A stretch of 21,418 nt of DNA from a virus, in IMG/VR virus record IMGVR_UViG_3300027714_000154, positions 1 through 21,418 of that record. The stretch is one strand, 5' to 3'. The notes beneath the pieces are model-generated. The model was not told the origin of the DNA and ran no database searches. It saw only the letters and a program-made list of their open reading frames with translations. Positions 10,599 to 18,354 of this stretch are shown piece after piece. The position numbers and the translations under genes were made by a program. Position 1 is the first letter of the stretch; the number at the start of each line of letters is the position of its first letter.

Positions 10599-10972
10599 TT
10601 TTTCTTCATTATATCAGCAGTCTTTAATCCGTAAATTGAAGCCACAACTCCAATGAATAAAGATTGATACCAAAAAGGTAGACTACCAAATTTATCGAAG
10701 AACATATCCAACTTAAATTGAATTTCAGGATCATTTGAGAACACCGACCATATTAATAATAATACTGGAGCAGATACCAAGATTAAAACAAACTCGTCTT
10801 TCCAACCTTTATCATTAGATTGTCTAACTTGTGCTTGATATTCAATCTCTCCACTTGCTTGTTTACTAGCGTGAAGTAAAGCGGCATCAGACATTAATAT
10901 TTTAGCTTTTTGTTTATTGGCAAATATAGCCGCACCAGTCTTTAAGACTGTAGGTAAAAGTGATAACCACAT
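10595..10972 (-). CDS. Three-transmembrane-type phage holin (GTA holin family)
   Basis: The 125-aa protein has an N-terminal hydrophobic segment (MWLSLLPTVLKTGAAIF), a polar stretch with the family-like HASKQASGEIEYQAQVRQS (34-52), then KDEFVLILVSAPVLLLIWSV (58-77) and, after SNDPEIQFKLDMFFDKF, a last segment from YQSLFIGVVASIYGLK (102-117). The KDEFVLILVSAPV...YQSLFIG pattern is that of the 3TM holin family known from gene transfer agents and alphaproteobacterial phages. Holins form holes in the inner membrane at lysis. It overlaps the lysozyme stop (TAATG) and the 95-aa gene (ATGA), and the three genes form a compact lysis unit. Confidence 0.85.
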   Translation of the reverse strand: MWLSLLPTVLKTGAAIFANKQKAKILMSDAALLHASKQASGEIEYQAQVRQSNDKGWKDEFVLILVSAPVLLLIWSVFSNDPEIQFKLDMFFDKFGSLPFWYQSLFIGVVASIYGLKTADIMKKK

Positions 10973-11403
10973 TATTTTATATTCCTTATAAGTGTTGAAA
11001 GTTCATAAGCTCTAGCAGGTGTTTGTTTAGCCCATCTACTGTCTATCATTTCATCTGCGGCTTTACTGTAATCTTCTTCCTGTAAGCCTTGTATAAACTT
11101 TATAAATTTCTTTAATCTTGGCAATCCTAATTGAAATGCCATTTCTATTAATACTGATTCCACCATTGGATCATATGGTATGTCTTTATCTTCTATTAAA
11201 TCGTGAGCATTATTAAATGCAATATTATAATCCTCTTCAAATACGCCTTGTAATTGTTCAGGTGAATATATCTCCCCAACAATAAAATTATCTTTTTCTA
11301 AAACTAAATGACCATAGCCCACAGTTTTATAACCAAGTGTATCCTCGTAAACTGTAGGACTAAAGCCCTCGTGGGATTTTATTCTTTGTTTAGTATCAAT
11401 CAT
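10972..11403 (-). CDS. Phage lysozyme (T4-type muramidase, GH24)
   Basis: The 143-aa protein has the complete T4-lysozyme active site with exact spacing: Glu12 (RIKSHEGF), Asp21 (YEDTLGY) and Thr27 (KTVGYGHL), against E11, D20 and T26 in T4. The rest also fits: FNNAHDLIE, SVLIEMAFQLGLPRLKKFIK and DSRWAKQTPARAYELSTLIR. It hydrolyses the MurNAc-GlcNAc bond of peptidoglycan. It has no signal peptide, so it needs the downstream holin to reach the wall. I start at ATG 11403 (not the in-frame TTG 11448), overlapping by one base the stop of the 31-aa membrane protein. The length is typical for the family. Confidence 0.93.
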   Translation of the reverse strand: MIDTKQRIKSHEGFSPTVYEDTLGYKTVGYGHLVLEKDNFIVGEIYSPEQLQGVFEEDYNIAFNNAHDLIEDKDIPYDPMVESVLIEMAFQLGLPRLKKFIKFIQGLQEEDYSKAADEMIDSRWAKQTPARAYELSTLIRNIK

Positions 11404-11498
11404 TAAAATATAACGATTGCTCCGATTGCTACAACTACTACTACCCAAAGTGAAACTTTGATATTAGCTGTTGCTATTGCTTTTTTAACTATTTCCAT
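11403..11498 (-). CDS. Small single-pass membrane protein of the lysis cassette (31 aa)
   Basis: ATG 11498 lies 5 bases after AGGAG and opens a frame with a basic helix (MEIVKKAIATANIKVSLW) followed by a valine/isoleucine-rich membrane segment to the stop. The stop overlaps the ATG of the lysozyme gene (TAATG). A good ribosome binding site and exact junction make it a likely real gene. A pinholin, antiholin or Rz/spanin-like role is possible from position, but size and sequence do not decide. The gene is separate from the 3TM holin downstream. Confidence 0.62.
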   Translation of the reverse strand: MEIVKKAIATANIKVSLWVVVVVAIGAIVIF

Positions 11499-11507
11499 AA
11501 TGTTCTC

Positions 11508-11879
11508 CTATTTAATTTTATACGGGTCGGTACTCATACGAGGTGTTTTTTCAGGCTGTATATTATTCCAAATATCTTCGATATTTTTTGTAATATAAGT
11601 TATTGCACTACCCATATATGAATCTTTTGTTAGTGTGTCGGCTATCTCTTTTAAAGACCAACCTGTTTGCAATAGTAATGAATTAGATTTGCCACTGGCT
11701 CTTAATTCTCTACCTAGTGTACTTTCTTCAGGCTTAACTCTTACCCATAAGGCATAAGGTGTAACGCCTGATTTTTCTACAAGAAAATTTATATTCACTG
11801 AAACTGTATAATCATCAATGTTTAATCTAATGTTTCTCGTTTCCATTCTTGCAGGAAGCTGTACTCTATTTTGTTCCAT
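11508..11879 (-). CDS. Hypothetical protein (123 aa)
   Basis: It opens MEQNRVQLPARMETRNIRLN, then a beta-rich region (DDYTVSVNINFLVEKSGVTP, YALWVRVKPEES) and a helical C-terminal half with LGRELRASGKSNSLLLQTGW and LKEIADTLTKDSYMGSA, ending NIEDIWNNIQPEK. Its start overlaps the upstream DUF3310 gene by 14 bases, so they are coupled. The helix GWSLKEIADTLT faintly recalls the TSCPD domain of ribonucleotide reductases, too weakly to assign. I do not recognise a family. Its place between the DUF3310 gene and the lysis genes gives no clear role. Confidence 0.6.
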   Translation of the reverse strand: MEQNRVQLPARMETRNIRLNIDDYTVSVNINFLVEKSGVTPYALWVRVKPEESTLGRELRASGKSNSLLLQTGWSLKEIADTLTKDSYMGSAITYITKNIEDIWNNIQPEKTPRMSTDPYKIK

Positions 11880-12078
11880 TATTAATTGCCTCTCGTTTTA
11901 ATTCTAAGCAATGAATAGCTTTATCTATATTCTCAATAGGATCGCCTTTTTCTCTTATAACATACTGAATAATATCTCCGTCTATCTTAGAAATATTATT
12001 TTGTATAAAAAAATCCATTGGTTGTATTTTAAAGTCTAGGTAATGTTTACCTGCTATTTGTTTTTTAAAAGCACTCAT
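11866..12078 (-). CDS. DUF3310 domain protein (70 aa)
   Basis: The protein fits the DUF3310 pattern closely: KHYLDFKIQPMDFFIQNN (11-28), with the family's 'YY...IQPIDFI' start, then GDIIQYVIREKGDPIENIDK (34-53), the 'IKYILR...ED..KA' core, and AIHCLELKRE. DUF3310 proteins occur widely in phages and are often linked to nucleotide metabolism by annotation, but their activity is not firmly established. Its ATG overlaps the phosphoesterase stop (TAATG). It is slightly shorter than typical but covers the full core. Confidence 0.8.
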   Translation of the reverse strand: MSAFKKQIAGKHYLDFKIQPMDFFIQNNISKIDGDIIQYVIREKGDPIENIDKAIHCLELKREAINNGTK

Positions 12079-12779
12079 TAAGGAACAACTTTATTCCATC
12101 TCCCGCCTTTATTCAAGACCATTGGTAATAATTTTGGTAAGCCATCAATAATAATCCCTGTACCGATTATAGGTCTGTCTTTAAAAAGTTTATTGTATTC
12201 GTAAGCCAAACTGTCCTTGTCTATTAAACAACCAACCTGTAATCCCCAATGTAAAGCTGTAGGATTACCCCAGTATTGGATATTGAACTTTGTATGAAAA
12301 TGCCCTTGCACTACATTCATTCCGTATTGTTGACCAAGTTTAAGAATATTAGCAGTCTTTCCGTGACAGAAATATATATCCTGTCCGTTACTTGCTTTAA
12401 TAATTATATCTTCGTGCCACTTCCAACCTTTTCCAACTTGTAAAAACTCGTTGTATTCTTTTATAAAGGCTTTAGGTAATCCGTGAGTTATGGCTTTTCT
12501 AAAAATTAAACTGCCGTGATTAGAATGTACTAAATCCATTTTAGGAAATAGGACTTCTAATTCGTGAATTGTTGCTAATGATCTTCTAAGCTCATCACCT
12601 GCACTAGCAAGATCAGGGTTTGGTGAATGGTACGATATGGCGTGGGCGTCTATCTCATCACCAATATTCAATATGCGTGTTGGTTTGTATTTCTTTTTGA
12701 TTGCCGTCAGAAACGGAATCATATCTTGATGATGGTGTGGTATGTGTTGGTCTGAAATTACGAGAATACATTTCTCCAT
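12078..12779 (-). CDS. Calcineurin-like metallophosphoesterase
   Basis: The 233-aa protein shows the metallophosphoesterase signature in order: DQH (Asp10, His12 in VISDQHIPHHH), GDEID (40-44), SNHGS (86-90, the GNH-type motif), FCHGK with His139 and GHFH (159-162). These residues would bind two metal ions and cleave a phosphoester. Relatives in phages include single-domain enzymes with unknown substrates. A ribosome binding site (GAGGG) precedes the ATG. The gene lies between the XhlA-like gene and the DUF3310 gene, an unusual place within a tail-to-lysis region. The substrate (nucleotide, RNA end, 2',3'-cyclic phosphate) cannot be told from sequence. Confidence 0.85.
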   Translation of the reverse strand: MEKCILVISDQHIPHHHQDMIPFLTAIKKKYKPTRILNIGDEIDAHAISYHSPNPDLASAGDELRRSLATIHELEVLFPKMDLVHSNHGSLIFRKAITHGLPKAFIKEYNEFLQVGKGWKWHEDIIIKASNGQDIYFCHGKTANILKLGQQYGMNVVQGHFHTKFNIQYWGNPTALHWGLQVGCLIDKDSLAYEYNKLFKDRPIIGTGIIIDGLPKLLPMVLNKGGRWNKVVP

Positions 12780-12792
12780 ATTTAACCCTCTA

Positions 12793-13011
12793 TTAAATTA
12801 ACAATAAATCTATAAAAGTTTTAACTGTTTCTGCAAATACTATAGTGAACATAAAACATAAAGCACCAATTACTTTCCATAAATTATTAAGACTAGATTT
12901 TATTTCTGAAATATTTATCTCAATATGGCGTAAATGATTAGTTTCAATCGTGCCAATTCTAGCCTCTAACCTTATTAAAGTCTCACTATTCTTCTGCGAT
13001 TGTGTCGGCAT
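12793..13011 (-). CDS. XhlA-like haemolysin, coiled coil plus transmembrane helix (72 aa)
   Basis: Starting at ATG 13011, which has GAGGAAG about 4 bases before it, the protein has a coiled-coil N-terminal half (TLIRLEARIGTIETNHLRHI with ISEIKSSLNNLW) and a C-terminal membrane segment (VIGALCFMFTIVFAE). This is the arrangement of the XhlA family, which anchors phage lysis proteins in the inner membrane. It overlaps the DUF6447 gene by 26 bases. The upstream in-frame TTG (13059) is rejected. It probably serves with the other lysis membrane proteins some 2 kb further on. The family match is by architecture, with sequence agreement moderate. Confidence 0.68.
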   Translation of the reverse strand: MPTQSQKNSETLIRLEARIGTIETNHLRHIEINISEIKSSLNNLWKVIGALCFMFTIVFAETVKTFIDLLLI

Positions 13012-13198
13012 CAGCTTCCTCTTTCGGTAATTCAGATTTAAGGATTGCTGTGTTAGCACCCTCTATCGTGTTAAGCCGATCAGTTTCTAGTATAAGTTTT
13101 GATCTTTCTTTTCCTACATACTGTAGTTGTGCGAAAGCTATCTTACCTTTGTCAGATAATTTAGTTTCGTCATATTCTTTGTTATCTAATGTGAACAT
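12986..13198 (-). CDS. DUF6447-like small coiled-coil protein (70 aa)
   Basis: It begins MFTLDNKEYDETKLSDKGKI, then AFAQLQYVGKERSKLILE and an acidic tail. The MF-T-D-G/N-KEYD start and the following LSDKGK...LQ/VGKE heptads match the DUF6447 family of alphaproteobacterial phages, which are short coiled coils of unknown function. Ribosome binding site GAGGG lies 7 bases upstream, within the end of the tail-fibre gene, and the start is 3 bases after that gene's stop. A tail-associated accessory or fibre-assembly role would fit the context. Confidence 0.72.
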   Translation of the reverse strand: MFTLDNKEYDETKLSDKGKIAFAQLQYVGKERSKLILETDRLNTIEGANTAILKSELPKEEADADTIAEE

Positions 13199-13201
13199 AA
13201 G

Positions 13202-14905
13202 TTATCCCTCTAGTGTTGTTACTCTTGCTTCTAAATCTTCTATTTTTGCCATAGCTTCTTGTAAAGCCTTAGTCAACATTGGTATCATAGCTGTAGTATG
13301 AATAGTTTTCATATTTTTTGTATTTTTAGCGTCACCAATTTCTTTGCCTTCAGGTAAATTTCCATCTGCGTCTTTATCTGCTTCAACATATGTTGGGTCA
13401 GGGTGTAGATTGCGTTCCTTAACTAAAGCAGGAAAAACAGTTTCAAATTCTTGTGCTATAAACCCAATATGCTTATGAGTTCTATTTGGGTGATGTTCAG
13501 CTTTCCAAGTAAAGTTTCTTACTTTCAAGGCTTTAATGTCATTCCATTTAGCAGTAGCATCAGCAATGTTTTCTTTAAGTCTTTCGTCTGAAGCGTTTGC
13601 GACACCATCTGCTAGAATATCACCTGCGGCATCAACGTGGAATCTTTCTGCACCTGTATCAGAACAAGAAATAAATTTATCTGCACCCGCACTATCAGGA
13701 GAACCACCAGTATAAGCTATAACTATTCCTCTAGGGTTATCAGCATCACTATGAATAATCCTTATAGCTTCTTTATTGTCATCACTACTTCCTATTTGCA
13801 AAGCCTGATTGTTATTATTTCCAGAATTTATTCGAGAATCACCATTAGTTTGAATACCATCACTAAATATTGCTAATCCATTAGCACTCATATCTAAATG
13901 TAAAGCTGTAAGATCTGAACCTCCATCAATTCCTTCAAATCTTATATCTTTATCTGATACTCTACTTTGAAATTTTACATTACTACCACTTGAGGTTACT
14001 CTTAATAATACTGTGTCTGATTCAGCCATTGTCATAACACCATTAACATTTAGTGTGCCACCTAAGTCAGTAGCAGTACCTATGTTAACGTGGTTTGCAC
14101 CACTATCAACAAAAATCATATTGGCATTACCATCAGATTCTACTCTGAAGTCATTTGCTGCATTACTTTCTTCATTAAATACAACACCTACTCCATCTCC
14201 AAATCTTGCAAACTCTTTTACTGCACCACCTATTAAACCAGCAATTTTTAATACACCATCTTCATCACCATCAGTAACATCATTTAAATCACCACGAACT
14301 GTTATGTAATCAATTTCTTCACTAGCACTATTTTCAGCAGAAAAAGTTATTTTACCAATATCATCACTATCTTCTGGTGAACTAGAGTTTCTAAATAATC
14401 TTAAATTAGGGCCAGAATTTGCATCAGCATCAGTTGTTATTAAAGTAAGTTGAGGTAAATTAGATCCATTTTGTACAACAATACCGCCATCAACATTTAA
14501 GTCTCCACCTAAATCATCAGAAGTATTAATGTTAACGTGGTCATTGCCAGCATCAACAAATATTGCGTGAGTCTTACCATTGGATTCTACTCTGAAGTCT
14601 ATGTCAGCACTTGATTCATTAAATACAGTTTCACCTGTGGAAATATTAAATCTGCCAGTAGCACCCAAACTTTCTAATTTATCCGAAGTAGCACCAATCG
14701 TAAGGATTGATACCCACGCATCATTGTCCTTGTTACGCATATACAGAATATTTCCATCAGAATCAAAATGCCACTGTGAAGGAAATGTGGTACTTGGTGC
14801 TGAGTTTCCCGCACTATTAGTCGCTAATGCTTGTAGCGAAGTATTTATCTCAGTTCTTGTGTTTGGGAACGTCTGATTGGCTACTGTAAAATCTGCTTGT
14901 GTCAT
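13202..14905 (-). CDS. Tail fibre protein with C-terminal S74 intramolecular chaperone
   Basis: This 567-aa protein is rich in Asn, Asp, Ser and Gly, with beta-helix-type fibre sequence. Residues 94-140 (VFNESSADIDFRVESNG to LGGDLNVDG) and 243-289 (VFNEESNAANDFRVESDG to LGGTLNVNG) are a duplication with period 149 residues. The C-terminal domain is the endosialidase-type intramolecular chaperone (peptidase S74): SDERLKENI (439-447), whose Ser439 and Lys444 form the self-cleavage dyad, VRNFTWK, HIGFIAQEFETVFPALV (479-495) and a final coiled coil (QEAMAKIEDLEARVTTLEG). The chaperone trimerises the fibre and is then cut off. An own promoter and ribosome binding site (CAGGAG) precede it. It should bind the host surface. 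Confidence 0.92.
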   Translation of the reverse strand: MTQADFTVANQTFPNTRTEINTSLQALATNSAGNSAPSTTFPSQWHFDSDGNILYMRNKDNDAWVSILTIGATSDKLESLGATGRFNISTGETVFNESSADIDFRVESNGKTHAIFVDAGNDHVNINTSDDLGGDLNVDGGIVVQNGSNLPQLTLITTDADANSGPNLRLFRNSSSPEDSDDIGKITFSAENSASEEIDYITVRGDLNDVTDGDEDGVLKIAGLIGGAVKEFARFGDGVGVVFNEESNAANDFRVESDGNANMIFVDSGANHVNIGTATDLGGTLNVNGVMTMAESDTVLLRVTSSGSNVKFQSRVSDKDIRFEGIDGGSDLTALHLDMSANGLAIFSDGIQTNGDSRINSGNNNNQALQIGSSDDNKEAIRIIHSDADNPRGIVIAYTGGSPDSAGADKFISCSDTGAERFHVDAAGDILADGVANASDERLKENIADATAKWNDIKALKVRNFTWKAEHHPNRTHKHIGFIAQEFETVFPALVKERNLHPDPTYVEADKDADGNLPEGKEIGDAKNTKNMKTIHTTAMIPMLTKALQEAMAKIEDLEARVTTLEG

Positions 14906-14922
14906 ATTATCTCCTGTTATTC

Positions 14923-14951
14923 TTTATAATGTATTCGTTTTGTTTTGGCAA
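14923..14951 (-). promoter_or_regulatory. Predicted promoter of the tail-fibre gene
   Basis: On the minus strand, TTGCCA (14951-14946) and TATAAA (14928-14923) are spaced by 17 bases, each one mismatch from the sigma70 consensus. It lies in the 47-base gap between the J-like gene and the tail fibre and would give a transcript starting about 10 bases before the fibre ATG, close to its ribosome binding site. Confidence 0.6.
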
Positions 14952-14952
14952 A

Positions 14953-17880
14953 TTAAATGGCTCTGCCTTGCCCTGTTGCAATATAGTCAAATGTTCTGTT
15001 TACAGTACCACCACTAGAATTAAAAAATTCTATGGTGAAACCTGTTGCTGATTTGCTTGTTACTGTAAAGAAATCACCTGTTGCTTGGTTTTGTCCTAAT
15101 ATAGTTACACTTGGCTCACTAAAGAAAGCATTAGTAAATGTTACTGCCTTACCACTTGTTGAAGTAGTTGAAGCAATGTTCTGCTCTTTTTCAGTACGGT
15201 CACCCATAAACAATCTTACTTGGCAATTATTTACTTTAGGTGTTGCTGATGAAACATTACTTGTTAAATTAATCTTAAATCTTGCATATCTAAAAGCATA
15301 GTTACCATCTTGAAATGGTCTAAATGCTGTAAAGGTAGAGTTATCATCACTTGTTGCAATAAATAATTTAGCGTCCATATCAACTGTAGATCCTGCACTA
15401 TCGAACAATCCACTAACGCTGTCGAATAAATTTGACATACTATCAAAATTATTTACATAATCTAAATAATCAACATTTAAAAAACTTGATACTCGACCTT
15501 GATATTTAGCACTCAAAGATATTTGATTAGCAAAGGTATAAGTGCCACTTGGTACAACTCCTGTTCCTGCGTCAAAAAAACCTGTCGCATCATCTATTGT
15601 CCCACTATGGGCGTCAAAAAGTCCAGATGAATCTAATATTAATGCTCCATCAACTGCAACTGTATCGCTGTGAGTTCCACTAAAGCCTGTTTCCTCTGTA
15701 ATAGTAGTTGCTAAAACTTGCCCTTGAAACTCTGATATAGTTCCAATTACACTTGTTTCAGTTGTTGATTCGTGTCCTAGTAAGTCAAATGCCTTGATAA
15801 AATATATTCCTGCTTTTGCAGGTACTATTACCGAGTTAGCAGGTGGACTTACTTTTTCAACTAATACTGTCGTATTTGGATAACTGTGAGTAGTGTCAGG
15901 GCTATAACGAATATGATAATAAGCTAAGTCTAAATCTGCACTAGGTGTCCAACTTAAAACTGCTGTTTGATCTTGGTAATCTATTGCAAAGTTTGTTACT
16001 TGTGCAGGTGGATCTTCAAAGCCTACTACATAATGATCTCCTGCGACATAGCCTGATTTATAACCTAAAGCATTTATAGATCTGACTTTTACATTGTAAG
16101 TTACACTACTTTCAACTGGTATTTCTCTTACTTGATTACTTGATATACCTGCTGTTTTATAAATTGAATCTGTGCTTTTCTTATATATAACTTCATACTT
16201 ATCGACAAAGAAGTCAGATGTACCTCTAAAGGTAACAGTCATTATTACATTTAGATTACCCTCAGTAACATTGACCGCAGTATCAGTTATTGAAACTAGT
16301 ACAGGTGCTTGAACAGTTCTTGGATCGGGTAAAAATGTTGTCGGCTGTGAGGCTGTTTCTAATTTAGTATTGTAAGTATAAGCGTCAGCAGAATACTCTA
16401 AACCTTTAACTCCAACTGAACCACTGTTTTGTAAAGTGATACCCATACAAATATAATTATTTGCACTAAAGCCTAAACCACTATGCGTTATTTGAAATAT
16501 ATCTCCAATGGCTAACTCCTGTGCTTCAGAGGTAGCATTAAAAGCGATTTGTAATCCTGCTCTTGATCTTTTTAAAACTAATTCAGCCATATCTTCTGCT
16601 TGGTATGGGCTTACAGTACAAGGCATAGACATTTCAAAATGCAATTCCTCATTATTATCATTAGCTAACATAGTTGCGTATTTAAAAGCACTACCAACAT
16701 TAGTTTCATCACTAGGCGGATAGATTGCTTCATCAGGTTGGAAGTTTTTTTCAGCATTATCAAACCTTGCTATAACTCTGTTGTATTTTTTTTGTTTACT
16801 TTCTCCAGTAACATTTACACTACCAATAATCATATCTTCCGTAATTGATAAAACACTTGACCCTGTACCCTCTACTTTAATTGTGTATAAACCACCACTA
16901 AAAGTAAAGAAAGCCCTCATAGATGATAATACTTTTTTTACATTATCAATTATTTTTGTCTTGTTACCTAAAGCAGTATGACACTCAAATAGTTTCTCGG
17001 TACTAGCACCTGTGTATGGTGTAATATCCGTATCACAAGTATTTTTAGCGGCTGTGAAAGCTGTGGTATCAATATCACTTGCAGATAAACCTTTACCATA
17101 ACGAGTTGAAGTTAGGTAGTCATACAAAACTAATGCAGGGTTTGCGGAGTACGCATAAGACGATCCACTTAAATCAGTAAGAATTTGTTTACCTTTAATA
17201 ACAAAGTTAATTTTAGGAATAGAGTTAAAAGCGTCAGAGTTATATTTTAACTTAAATACTGCGTGGCAAATACCTTTACCTGCGTGTGCAGAAGTCCAAC
17301 CTAATGAGTTTAATTCTGTAAAACCTCTTAAATTACCAATAGTTGCTCCATCATCTGTGCCATTAAAAAAAGCAAAGTTTGTTAAATAATGTGTTGTGTC
17401 TACATCTTCAACAGTTTCTATACCTGAATATACAGGGTGATCCGTTTCTAGAGTTAAACCTGATACTGCTAGAGGTGCAGTAGTACTGGCACTTGCTGAG
17501 CTTAAAATAGTTTGTTTTGTACCATAAGTTGAATCTGATCCAGTGTAAGTAGCATATAGAACATCATCAATATATAACTCAGTAAACCTTGCAACTTGAC
17601 CCTCACATATAGCAATAACCGCATATAGGAATTGATTGTCAGGTGATACTGCTAACCATACAATATTACCACCAACTCTACGAGTACCATAAATAACTGG
17701 TAAAGAATCATTTGAGTTTCTTTTATTGACCATTAAGCCATCGCCATTCAGCATAGCTTCAAAGTCAGGCATATCAGGCATATCAGGTATTAACCAACCA
17801 AATAAAAACTCGCCTATTTCTTCTATAATTTCTACAATAGGATCAAGTATATCTTTTACAATTTCTATTAACGCTCCCAT
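14953..17880 (-). CDS. Host-specificity / tail-tip protein J-like
   Basis: The 975-aa protein shows the marks of phage tip-attachment proteins: an N-terminal hydrophobic DPIVEIIEEIGEFLFGWLIP (13-32), then RNSNDSLPVIYGTRRVGGN (54-72) followed by IVWLAVSPD, the family motif that opens the J-type barrel region, later SANPALVLYDYLTSTRYGKG (a second family motif), then MLANDNNEELHFEM. Residues ~520-720 contain fibronectin-III-like repeats (VDKYEVIYKKSTD, AYYHIRYSPD). Near the C-terminus short repeats occur (GLFDAHSG, GFFDAGTG, NLFDSVSGLFDSAG). It forms the tail-tip spike that contacts the host. It lies 46 bases before the fibre gene and directly after the GNAT-like gene (GGAG ribosome binding site). 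Confidence 0.86.
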   Translation of the reverse strand: MGALIEIVKDILDPIVEIIEEIGEFLFGWLIPDMPDMPDFEAMLNGDGLMVNKRNSNDSLPVIYGTRRVGGNIVWLAVSPDNQFLYAVIAICEGQVARFTELYIDDVLYATYTGSDSTYGTKQTILSSASASTTAPLAVSGLTLETDHPVYSGIETVEDVDTTHYLTNFAFFNGTDDGATIGNLRGFTELNSLGWTSAHAGKGICHAVFKLKYNSDAFNSIPKINFVIKGKQILTDLSGSSYAYSANPALVLYDYLTSTRYGKGLSASDIDTTAFTAAKNTCDTDITPYTGASTEKLFECHTALGNKTKIIDNVKKVLSSMRAFFTFSGGLYTIKVEGTGSSVLSITEDMIIGSVNVTGESKQKKYNRVIARFDNAEKNFQPDEAIYPPSDETNVGSAFKYATMLANDNNEELHFEMSMPCTVSPYQAEDMAELVLKRSRAGLQIAFNATSEAQELAIGDIFQITHSGLGFSANNYICMGITLQNSGSVGVKGLEYSADAYTYNTKLETASQPTTFLPDPRTVQAPVLVSITDTAVNVTEGNLNVIMTVTFRGTSDFFVDKYEVIYKKSTDSIYKTAGISSNQVREIPVESSVTYNVKVRSINALGYKSGYVAGDHYVVGFEDPPAQVTNFAIDYQDQTAVLSWTPSADLDLAYYHIRYSPDTTHSYPNTTVLVEKVSPPANSVIVPAKAGIYFIKAFDLLGHESTTETSVIGTISEFQGQVLATTITEETGFSGTHSDTVAVDGALILDSSGLFDAHSGTIDDATGFFDAGTGVVPSGTYTFANQISLSAKYQGRVSSFLNVDYLDYVNNFDSMSNLFDSVSGLFDSAGSTVDMDAKLFIATSDDNSTFTAFRPFQDGNYAFRYARFKINLTSNVSSATPKVNNCQVRLFMGDRTEKEQNIASTTSTSGKAVTFTNAFFSEPSVTILGQNQATGDFFTVTSKSATGFTIEFFNSSGGTVNRTFDYIATGQGRAI

Positions 17881-18354
17881 TTAAACTCCAATACCATATT
17901 GACCACCAATTTTTCTAAAACCTAATTTTTCAAATAACATATCTTTTCTTTCCATATCTTTAGCATCACTCGTAGCCATAATTAAGGGTATAAGATTTTT
18001 TTCAGCTATTTGATTAAATTCCATAATTAGTTGTTTAGCGTTATCATAAGTTCTATGTTCTTCTTTAACAAAAAAGAAAGTGTTAGCTAACATTTTGCTT
18101 TCTGACCACCACCACTTAGTTATACTTCCACCAATAGCACCTATTATTTTTTGATCTTTAAATAACAATAAAACTAATTCTTGTGCAATAATACCTTTTA
18201 AATATCTAGCACCTATTTGTTTGTTGTAAGGTGGATAGATCGTATTAGCCTCATCAGGCATTAATACTAAAAGATTAATTAATTCTGCAATATTACTATC
18301 TTTAGCTTTAACTAAAATATAATCACTGTTCGTCAATTTTTTTACCCCATTCAA
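17881..18354 (-). CDS. GNAT-fold acetyltransferase-like protein in the tail-tip module
   Basis: The protein shows the GNAT order: helix α1 (NIAELINLLVLM), strands (LVLLLFKDQKIIGAIGGSIT), a strand TFFFVKEEHRT, whose EHRTYDNAKQLI fills the acyl-CoA-binding loop position (R/Q-x-x-G/A-like), then helix AKQLIMEFNQIAEK, LIPLIMATSD and the C-terminal FEKLGFRKIGG. The start is uncertain: no ATG is near, only TTG at 18354 or 18336. Both lie inside the end of the upstream tail gene, so it may use a TTG start with coupling. The slot before the J-like gene is usually held by an NlpC/P60 peptidase in similar tail modules. A structural or modification role is inference. Confidence 0.7.
   Translation of the reverse strand: MNGVKKLTNSDYILVKAKDSNIAELINLLVLMPDEANTIYPPYNKQIGARYLKGIIAQELVLLLFKDQKIIGAIGGSITKWWWSESKMLANTFFFVKEEHRTYDNAKQLIMEFNQIAEKNLIPLIMATSDAKDMERKDMLFEKLGFRKIGGQYGIGV

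Noticed and set aside
11508-11879. Resemblance of the 123-aa protein to the TSCPD domain of ribonucleotide reductases
   Set aside because: Only a short helical stretch agrees and no cysteine motif is present. Too weak to name.
13637-14876. Several open frames on the plus strand inside the tail-fibre gene
   Set aside because: They are antisense shadows of the Ser/Asn/Asp-rich fibre gene, without ribosome sites or recognisable domains.
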